Shown here: positions 1 to 6,129 of the stretch, piece after piece
Layout of the letters: each line of letters opens with the position of its first letter
How positions within the stretch are numbered: the first letter of the stretch is position 1
Origin: an uncultured Brevinema sp.
Lineage (GTDB): Bacteria; Spirochaetota; Brevinematia; Brevinematales; Brevinemataceae
Assembly: GCA_947040475.1 (NCBI GenBank)
Contig: CAMRBT010000032.1
Coordinates: forward strand, 1 to 11,682
Length of the DNA: 11,682 bases
Direction: 5' to 3'
Position numbers and translations under genes: made by a program
The notes under the pieces: model-generated
Database searches by the model: none
Told to the model about the DNA's origin: nothing
Seen by the model: only the letters and a program-made list of their open reading frames with translations

Positions 1-677
1 ACAATTTTGTTATGTATCATAGGAATAAGTACCAAGCCTCCCCCATAGACGATAGCTCCTAATTTTAGAAAAAACAAAAATAAAGAGACCAAAGGTTCTG
101 AGAAAAAAATTATAGGGCTAACAGTAAACAGCTTGTCTTGAGAGTCTTTTTTTAACAACTTTTCACAATCTATGTGTAATATTACCCCTAACAATCCACT
201 TATTAAGAGGATGATTATCATATCTACAGAAAAAAACGCAAGCACACTAGCTATAATAAAAATGACTATCGTTGCCCAAGAATCTATCGATTTTTTACCC
301 AGTTTTAGGGAGGCATCTAACATTAAGGCTAAAGAAAATGGAACAAGCCCGTAATTTAATTTGTTTGTATCGATGACAGATCCTTTTTCAAAATAGAGAT
401 AAGCAGATAAAGTGATTAATAAAAAAGAAGGTAGTAGATACATCAATCCTGTCACAATACCAAAAAGCTTCCCTCTTTCTAAGACCCCTAAGATAATACT
501 CATTTGTGTTTGAGAAGGACCTGGTAATAATTTACACATTCCATTAATAGCAAAAAATTCATCTTTTGTTAATGTTTTTTTCTTATCGACAAATTCTTCG
601 TACATATAATTTGTTGCCACCATTTTGCCAAAACTAATAGCCCCTACTTTAAGAAAAAATAACATTTGCTTAATCAT
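1..677 (-). CDS. Chromate transporter family protein (ChrA-like), 3' end beyond window
   Basis: Integral membrane protein of the CHR (chromate ion transporter) family; known members export chromate, but the substrate here is not shown. I translated 225 codons from the ATG at 677-675, with no stop before the left edge, so the C-terminal part is missing. The first family repeat is clear: a short N-terminal segment with VGAISFG (11-17), then CKLLPGPSQTQ (48-58), matching the LPGP-x-x-x-Q family signature. Hydrophobic stretches follow at about 71-95, 110-125, 134-152 and 153-168. A second repeat begins at about 196 with FLKLGAIVYGGG (203-214), so this looks like the two-domain, long-chain type of roughly 400 residues. 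The first repeat reads SFGKM where family members usually have SFGGP. An AGGAG Shine-Dalgarno lies 6 bases upstream, and a promoter-like element sits at 698-726. It follows the acyltransferase gene on the same strand but has its own terminator-promoter junction before it. The family call is firm; chromate specificity is inference. Confidence 0.85.
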   Translation of the reverse strand, partial: MIKQMLFFLKVGAISFGKMVATNYMYEEFVDKKKTLTKDEFFAINGMCKLLPGPSQTQMSIILGVLERGKLFGIVTGLMYLLPSFLLITLSAYLYFEKGSVIDTNKLNYGLVPFSLALMLDASLKLGKKSIDSWATIVIFIIASVLAFFSVDMIIILLISGLLGVILHIDCEKLLKKDSQDKLFTVSPIIFFSEPLVSLFLFFLKLGAIVYGGGLVLIPMIHNKI

Positions 678-697
678 ATTTTCTCCTATTTATATTT

Positions 698-726
698 AAT
701 ATACCATATATTCATCAATCACACAA
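698..726 (-). promoter_or_regulatory. Putative promoter of the chrA-like gene (module copy A)
   Basis: On the minus strand, TTGTGT (726-721) and TATATT (703-698) are separated by 17 bases. The bases before the -10 give a TG-N extended -10. It starts just after the T-run of the terminator at 729-762 and lies about 20 bases upstream of the start codon at 677, giving a short leader. The same arrangement recurs at 1867-1895 before the acyltransferase gene. The call rests on consensus match and position only. Confidence 0.55.
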
Positions 727-764
727 ATAAAAAAGCCCTCAGATTGCTCCAAGGGCTTTTTTTA
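701..764. repeat. Direct repeat copy A (terminator-promoter module)
   Basis: This 64-base stretch matches 1870-1933 at 59 of 64 positions in an ungapped alignment at an offset of 1169 bases. The longest identical run is 714-749 against 1883-1918 (36 bases). Differences fall at 705, 710, 713, 750 and 760. The repeat holds a rho-independent terminator hairpin plus most of a promoter. It lies downstream of the acyltransferase gene and upstream of the chrA-like gene. Confidence 0.9.
729..762 (-). terminator. Rho-independent terminator after the acyltransferase gene
   Basis: The arms at 729-739 and 752-762 are perfectly complementary (11 bp with an AGGGC core) around a 12-base loop. The left arm provides a run of six T on the minus strand, and there is a T-run on the plus strand too, so it could act in both directions. 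It begins 17 bases after the acyltransferase stop codon. A near-identical hairpin follows rpoC. Confidence 0.88.
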
Positions 765-779
765 AGCATTATGTGTTAA

Positions 780-1841
780 TTAATCTTTATAATATTTAAC
801 TTTCATTGCTAAGCAAGGTTCTTCAATGCATTTGTATGCACAATATGCAAAAATACTGCTAATAGGAAGTAAAATCAAAAAAGTGTTGATTAAAATATTG
901 TATGTGTTGTCGTGAGGTAAAAAAACGGGTAGTTTTATTAAAAACAGATGAATTAAATAAATACCCAATATTAGTTTACTAAATGAAGATATAAAATTGT
1001 TAATATGTTTATTTTTCAATACAGATGAGTGTATATAAGAAATTATTAATATTCCTAATATAACTCCTTGTATTTGAAAAAACGTAACCATATATATAGA
1101 GTTTCTAAAATTTATATCAATATATATATATAATATATAAATTATTGAAGTTATAATAAATAATATATTAGCAATCCATTGATTATCTAAAAGTTTAAAC
1201 TTATTTTCTACATATAATTTTCCAAAGAGCATCCCTAATAACCATAAATCAAGAGACCAAAAAAGATCTATATTTGTTGTCCAATAAAGATTGTAAGTTT
1301 TTCCATAAGCATGAAATGCATAATAAGCTGCTACTTTACCAATTATAGATAATAATAAAAAATATCCTATAATTTTTTTTCCTTTATTATATAATATAAA
1401 TAAAAGAAATGGAGTAATAAGATAGTAAGCTAAAGTTAATAATACATACCAGTGCCCAAGAGTTTTAAAACTAAGAATATTTGTAATTAGACTTGATATT
1501 CCTACATACGGCTCAATTGAAAAAGCTATAGAAGAACAAAGAATATACAACGGAACAATTCTTAACGATCTATTAATGATAAACTTATGATATACAATTG
1601 GTCTTTCTCCACCTCTTGATAAAACAGTCAATATAAATGCTCCTAAAACAAAAAAAACACTAGTCCCTAAATGCCCCTCTCTAATAATAATTTGAATTGC
1701 ACTTAAAATAGAATTATTATCAGAAACCATATGACCTTTTTCATTTCCCATATGTAATAATAAAATCCATATACAAGCAAAAAATCTTAAATGGTCTAAT
1801 CTATCTAAATGTTCACTATTTATTTTACTTAGTTGGCTCAT
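780..1841 (-). CDS. Membrane O-acyltransferase (acyltransferase-3 / OafA-like family)
   Basis: Predicted polytopic inner-membrane enzyme of the acyltransferase-3 family, whose members move acetyl or other acyl groups onto surface polysaccharides, peptidoglycan or lipids. The acceptor here cannot be told. Visible family marks are LRFFACIWILLLHM (18-31) with the likely essential His30, GHLGTSVFFVLGAF (56-69) where relatives usually have FFVLSGF, NRSLRIVPLY (90-99) with Arg91 and Arg94, a late GIYLIH segment, and IEEP close to the C-terminus. About ten hydrophobic segments fill 353 residues, and no C-terminal SGNH domain is present. I chose ATG at 1841-1839 because AAAGGA (1855-1850) is 8 bases upstream; an in-frame TTG at 1847 is only 2 bases from that site. 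The gene is markedly more AT-rich than rpoBC and is bracketed by two copies of a terminator-promoter module, suggesting acquisition as a unit. The family assignment is firm; the role is open. Confidence 0.88.
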   Translation of the reverse strand: MSQLSKINSEHLDRLDHLRFFACIWILLLHMGNEKGHMVSDNNSILSAIQIIIREGHLGTSVFFVLGAFILTVLSRGGERPIVYHKFIINRSLRIVPLYILCSSIAFSIEPYVGISSLITNILSFKTLGHWYVLLTLAYYLITPFLLFILYNKGKKIIGYFLLLSIIGKVAAYYAFHAYGKTYNLYWTTNIDLFWSLDLWLLGMLFGKLYVENKFKLLDNQWIANILFIITSIIYILYIYIDINFRNSIYMVTFFQIQGVILGILIISYIHSSVLKNKHINNFISSFSKLILGIYLIHLFLIKLPVFLPHDNTYNILINTFLILLPISSIFAYCAYKCIEEPCLAMKVKYYKD

Positions 1842-1849
1842 AATCAATA

Positions 1850-1855
1850 TCCTTT
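1850..1855 (-). promoter_or_regulatory. Ribosome binding site deciding the acyltransferase start
   Basis: AAAGGA on the minus strand is 8 bases from the ATG at 1841 and only 2 bases from the in-frame TTG at 1847. The spacing favours the ATG and a 353-residue product. Confidence 0.6.
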
Positions 1856-1866
1856 AATTTTTATAT

Positions 1867-1895
1867 AGTATACAATATGTTTATCAATCACACAA
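1867..1895 (-). promoter_or_regulatory. Putative promoter of the acyltransferase gene (module copy B)
   Basis: TTGTGT (1895-1890) and TATACT (1872-1867) are separated by exactly 17 bases on the minus strand, as in copy A. The -35 begins a few bases after the T-run of the rpoC terminator, so a new transcript could start as the rpoC transcript ends. The predicted leader to the ATG at 1841 is about 20 bases. It is supported by consensus match and by conservation of both boxes and spacing between the two copies. Confidence 0.55.
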
Positions 1896-1933
1896 ATAAA
1901 AAAGCCCTCAGATTGCTCTAAGGGCTTTATTTA
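1870..1933. repeat. Direct repeat copy B (terminator-promoter module)
   Basis: Partner of 701-764, at an offset of 1169 bases and 59 of 64 identical. It lies between rpoC and the acyltransferase gene. Outside this stretch the two flanks quickly lose similarity, apart from general AT-richness, so the shared unit is the intergenic module and not a gene duplication. Confidence 0.9.
1898..1932 (-). terminator. Rho-independent terminator of rpoC (end of the rpl-rpo cluster)
   Basis: AAAGCCCT (1901-1908) pairs with AGGGCTTT (1921-1928) around a 12-base loop. The outer A/T bases extend the stem past one mismatch at 1929, and six T follow on the minus strand. It starts 11 bases after the rpoC stop codon, where the ribosomal-protein/polymerase transcript would be expected to end. 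Confidence 0.88.
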
Positions 1934-1943
1934 TGTAATTGAT

Positions 1944-4900
1944 TTATTCAGCAGGTTCTTCTACTTGTAGAACTGGTTTTCTCTTACCTATGATTTTTAA
2001 GGAATCATAATGTTTGATACCAGTACCAGCAGGGATTAATTGTCCAATCACAAGATTTTCTTTTAGTCCTTGTAAGGTATCTACAGCACCTCTTAAAGCA
2101 GCTCCAGAAAGTACTTTTGGTGTTTCTTGGAAGGAAGCAGCTGATAAGAAACTTTCTGTGACAAGAGCAGCTTTTGTTAGACCCATAAGAACAGGTCTTG
2201 CTTTTGCCGCTTGTCCACCTTGTGAACATACATTGTCGTTTTCTCTTTGGAAAAGATGTCTATCAATAATTTGACCTGTGATAAATTCAGTATCACCTGG
2301 ATCAGTAATTTCTACTTTACGAAGCATTTGACGGATGATAATAGAAATATGCTTTTCATTGATCTCCACCCCTTGCAATCCATAAACGTCTTGTATTTCT
2401 TCAAGAAGGAATTGTTCCACCGCATTTTGTCCCAATACTCTTAGGATATCATGTGGACTTACAATACCATCACATAATGGCTCACCAGCTTCAACTCTAT
2501 CGCCGATACGAACATAAATATTTTTACCTGCAACCACAAAGTGACCGAAGATTCTTCCATTTGTTGCTTGAACGTTAATAGTGTATTTACCTTTTTTCTG
2601 AATGATACTTTCGACGATACCTTCACAAAGTGCAATAACAGCAATATTTTTAGGTTGACGAGATTCAAATAGTTCGGTAACACGTGGTAGTCCACCAATA
2701 ATATCTTTTGTTCTACGTTTTGCCATAGGACGACGAGCTACGGTAGCACCAGGTTTTACACGAGCACCTTCTTCAACTGCTAATGATACTCCGGCAATAA
2801 TCATGAATCTTTCTAATTCTACGCCTTCATCATCAGTAATTAATAAGATTGACTTGTCTTTTTCCATAACACCATCAACTTCTTTTTCGAAGTATTTAAC
2901 AATACCTTCAAATTCACAAATATAAAGTTCGTTATAGGGATCAAATTCAACAATAGATGTTCCTCTAGTAATCATTCCACCCGCTTCAACTTGTAACGCA
3001 GAACCAACACGGATTGGATAAGTATAGCGTTGTGATTCAAGAGCTAAAAGCATTTTTTTAACTTTTTTAATGACAACACGACGTCCAAAACGAATTTCTT
3101 CACCGTTTTTACGGATAGCTACCGTATGTTCTGCAGCGATTTCTTTATTGTGTAATTTTTCAGCATCTGTTGGATTTTGTAAATCATCAATAGCAATTTG
3201 TGCCAATACTTTTTGTACTTCAGCAACACCTTTACGAGAGATAATATTTAAAATTCCTTCTTCTGTTTCTTTTTTAACAACATTTTCAGGAACAGAAAGT
3301 AAAAAGGCATCATAAGAAAGTGCTAATTTGTTATCTTCTGAAGTTGCTTGTGCCGTACCACCAATATGGAAAGTACGCATTGTTAACTGTGTACCAGGTT
3401 GTCCAATAGATTCCGCTGCGATAATACCAACAGCCTCACCAATACTGACACTTTTTAATTGAGAGAGATCCCAACCATAACATTTTCCACAGACACCTTG
3501 AGGCGCTTCACAAGTAAGTACAGAACGGATACGAAGTTTATCGATATCAGCTTCTTCAATTTTTTTCACGGCATCTTCATCAATAATTTCATTTGCTTCA
3601 ACAATTAAATCACCGTTACGAGGATCAAATAAATCAACAGCAGAGACACGTCCTAAACAACGATCAGCTAATGTTTTTTTAATTTCTTCTCCACTTCTCA
3701 CTGTTTCTAATTCCATATAACGGAGAGTACCACAATCATGTGTTGTGATAACAACGTCCTGAGAAATATCAACAAGTTTACGAGTTAAGTAACCAGCATC
3801 GGCAGTTTTAAGAGCTGTATCGGCAAGACCTTTACGAGCACCATGACTGGAGATGAAGTATTCAAGTACAGAAAGTCCTTCTTTAAAGTTGGAACGAATA
3901 GCCATCTCTAGGATTTCTCCAGAAGGTTTAGCCATCAATCCACGCATACCTGAAAGCTGACGAATTTGTTCTCTACTACCACGAGCACCAGAGTCCATCA
4001 TGACGTAAAGAGCATTAAATCCATCTTCATCTTCTTGCAAACGGGATTCAACGATTTTCTTGATTCTATCATTAGCTTGTGCCCAAATATCTAACACTTG
4101 GTTATATTTTTCAGCATAAGTAATCAAACCACGACGAGCGTTGTCTTCGATTTTTTGAACTTCTTTTTCCGCTTTTTCTACGATACCATATTTTTCTTGT
4201 GGAATTTTAATATCTGTAAGAGATATTGTTACCCCAAGTTTAGTAGCATGTGTATAACCTAAAGTTTTAAGATCATCTGCTAAATAAGCAGTTTCTTTAA
4301 CACCATAAGTACGGTAACACAATGATAATAGTTTTTCTACACGCTTGGAAGTGAGTGTTTCGTTAATATATCCTAATTTTTCAGGAATTACTTGGTTGAA
4401 AATCACACGTCCAGGAGTAGTTTCTACCCATTCGCCATCAATTTTGAATTGTATCCAATCTTCATAAGCAAAGATTTTTGAATCTACTGCATATAATAAT
4501 TCTGAATAAGAATCAAACTTTTTGATTTTTTCAGGTTTGTGTAAGAACGGTTTTGTTAAATGGTAAATACCTAATACCATATCCTGTGTTGGATATACTA
4601 CTGGGTGTCCGTTCGCAGGGTTAAGAAGGTTTCTACTGGAGAGCATTAATAACCAAGCTTCGATCTGAGCTTCGGGAGATATTGGTACGTGTACCGCCAT
4701 TTGGTCTCCATCAAAGTCAGCATTGTAGGCATGACACACAAGAGGATGTAACTGTATCGCTTTTTCTTCAACAAGGATAGGCTCAAATGCTTGAATACCT
4801 AGTCTGTGAAGTGTTGGTGCACGATTGAGAAGAACAGGGTGATGACTTGCTACATTTTCTAGTATTTCCCACACTTTTTCGTGTTCAATTTCTATCAAAT

Positions 4901-6059
4901 GTTTAGCTGCTTTAATATTAGAAACAAATTCTTGTTCCACAAGTTCACGCATCACGAATGGTTTGAATAATTCAAGAGCCATTTGTTTTGGGAGTCCACA
5001 TTGGTGTAATTTTAGACTAGGTCCGACAATAATTACAGAACGTCCAGAATAGTCTACACGTTTACCTAGTAAGTTTTGACGGAAACGCCCTTGTTTACCT
5101 TTGAGGATATCAGAGAGAGATTTTAATGGTCTGTCTCCACCACCTGTTACAGGGTGAGCACGACGAGAGTTGTCGAATAATGAATCCGCAGCATCTTGTA
5201 CCATTCTCATTTCGTTTTTGATAATAATATCTGGAGCATTAACTGATTTTAGTTTTTTAAGTCTATTGTTTCTGTTAATCAAACGACGGTAAAGATCATT
5301 AATATCAGAAGTCGCAAAACGACCGCCATCTAGTGGAACCATAGGACGTAGGTCTGGTGGTAATACAGGAACAGCATCTAAAATAATCCATTCAGGTTTA
5401 TTTTTTGATTTTCTAAGATCTTCAATAAGTTCTAATCTTTTGATAATTTTTTTATCGCTTTTATTTTGATATTCATTAGTAGAACGCAATTCATCTGCTA
5501 AAGAATCCAAATCAATATTTCTAAGGATTTGACGTACAGAACCAGCTCCTGAACCAGCAGTAAAAGCTTCTTTATAACGATCTCTATATTCATCGTATTC
5601 TTCATCAGTTAATACTTGGTTAGGTTTTAGATCTGTTTCGCCGGGATCAATAACAATATATTTTTCAAAATATAAAATACTTTGAATATGACTAGGAGCA
5701 ACATCTAATAAAATCGCAATTTTTGACGGTATAATTCTATAATACCAAATATGCGCAATAGGAGCTACAAGCTCAATATGTCCTGTTCTATAACGACGAA
5801 CTTTTGCTTCTGTAACTTCTACGCCACAACGATCACAAACGATTCCTTTGTAACGGATAGATCTGAATTTTCCACAAGAACATTCATAATCTTTCGTTGG
5901 TCCAAAAATACGCTCACAAAAAAGTCCATCTTTTTCAGCTCTTAAGGTTCTATAATTTATTGTTTCTGGTTTTAATACTTCACCATGAGATAAAGATCTC
6001 ACTAGCTCAGAACTTGCTAGATTAACGGAAATAGCACCGAATCCTTGCTTATCTTTCAT
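1944..6059 (-). CDS. rpoC: DNA-directed RNA polymerase subunit beta'
   Basis: Largest subunit of RNA polymerase; it carries the catalytic magnesium site and much of the DNA clamp. It is 1371 residues and appears full length (E. coli has 1407). The N-terminal zinc site is Cys60, Cys62, Cys75 and Cys78. The catalytic NADFDGD occupies 446-452 with Asp448, Asp450 and Asp452. The bridge helix covers about 731-766 (HGARKGLADTALKTA region). The second zinc site is Cys776, Cys850, Cys857 and Cys860, with the same 74-7-3 spacing as E. coli. The trigger-loop pair Met894 and His898 is present. AGGA 8 bases upstream supports the ATG at 6059. It lies 70 bases after rpoB, is separate rather than fused, and ends in a strong terminator. 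Downstream there is no rpsL-rpsG-fusA group, unlike many bacteria. Nothing looks damaged. Confidence 0.99.
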   Translation of the reverse strand: MKDKQGFGAISVNLASSELVRSLSHGEVLKPETINYRTLRAEKDGLFCERIFGPTKDYECSCGKFRSIRYKGIVCDRCGVEVTEAKVRRYRTGHIELVAPIAHIWYYRIIPSKIAILLDVAPSHIQSILYFEKYIVIDPGETDLKPNQVLTDEEYDEYRDRYKEAFTAGSGAGSVRQILRNIDLDSLADELRSTNEYQNKSDKKIIKRLELIEDLRKSKNKPEWIILDAVPVLPPDLRPMVPLDGGRFATSDINDLYRRLINRNNRLKKLKSVNAPDIIIKNEMRMVQDAADSLFDNSRRAHPVTGGGDRPLKSLSDILKGKQGRFRQNLLGKRVDYSGRSVIIVGPSLKLHQCGLPKQMALELFKPFVMRELVEQEFVSNIKAAKHLIEIEHEKVWEILENVASHHPVLLNRAPTLHRLGIQAFEPILVEEKAIQLHPLVCHAYNADFDGDQMAVHVPISPEAQIEAWLLMLSSRNLLNPANGHPVVYPTQDMVLGIYHLTKPFLHKPEKIKKFDSYSELLYAVDSKIFAYEDWIQFKIDGEWVETTPGRVIFNQVIPEKLGYINETLTSKRVEKLLSLCYRTYGVKETAYLADDLKTLGYTHATKLGVTISLTDIKIPQEKYGIVEKAEKEVQKIEDNARRGLITYAEKYNQVLDIWAQANDRIKKIVESRLQEDEDGFNALYVMMDSGARGSREQIRQLSGMRGLMAKPSGEILEMAIRSNFKEGLSVLEYFISSHGARKGLADTALKTADAGYLTRKLVDISQDVVITTHDCGTLRYMELETVRSGEEIKKTLADRCLGRVSAVDLFDPRNGDLIVEANEIIDEDAVKKIEEADIDKLRIRSVLTCEAPQGVCGKCYGWDLSQLKSVSIGEAVGIIAAESIGQPGTQLTMRTFHIGGTAQATSEDNKLALSYDAFLLSVPENVVKKETEEGILNIISRKGVAEVQKVLAQIAIDDLQNPTDAEKLHNKEIAAEHTVAIRKNGEEIRFGRRVVIKKVKKMLLALESQRYTYPIRVGSALQVEAGGMITRGTSIVEFDPYNELYICEFEGIVKYFEKEVDGVMEKDKSILLITDDEGVELERFMIIAGVSLAVEEGARVKPGATVARRPMAKRRTKDIIGGLPRVTELFESRQPKNIAVIALCEGIVESIIQKKGKYTINVQATNGRIFGHFVVAGKNIYVRIGDRVEAGEPLCDGIVSPHDILRVLGQNAVEQFLLEEIQDVYGLQGVEINEKHISIIIRQMLRKVEITDPGDTEFITGQIIDRHLFQRENDNVCSQGGQAAKARPVLMGLTKAALVTESFLSAASFQETPKVLSGAALRGAVDTLQGLKENLVIGQLIPAGTGIKHYDSLKIIGKRKPVLQVEEPAE

Positions 6060-6076
6060 ACTTCGTATCCTCTCTA

Positions 6077-6091
6077 AGAGTTTAAAACTCT
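6077..6091 (-). repeat. Perfect 15-base palindrome in the rpoB-rpoC spacer
   Basis: AGAGTTTAAAACTCT has 7-base arms around one central base. In the mRNA it could form a small hairpin just upstream of the rpoC Shine-Dalgarno (AGGA at 6071-6068). The stem is AT-rich and no T-run follows, so it is not a terminator. A minor role in processing or in setting rpoC translation is possible but unproven. Confidence 0.5.
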
Positions 6092-6129
6092 ACATATTTA
6101 ATAGTCTTGTCGTTTTTTTTATAACAAAA

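Noticed and set aside
172..354. Plus-strand 60-codon frame near the left edge
   Set aside because: It is antisense to the chrA-like gene, whose frame is open throughout and carries family motifs.
1117..1140. ATATAT-rich tract resembling a microsatellite
   Set aside because: It codes in frame for a hydrophobic Ile/Tyr-rich membrane segment of the acyltransferase. Phase variation is conceivable, but a 2-base repeat this short and irregular does not support it.
1842..1847. TTG at 1847 as the acyltransferase start
   Set aside because: The AAAGGA site is only 2 bases away from it, but 8 bases from the ATG at 1841.
701..1933. Insertion sequence or integron cassette as the source of the repeats
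   Set aside because: There is no transposase, no terminal inverted repeats at the repeat edges and no attC-like site. The repeats are direct and contain a terminator and promoter.
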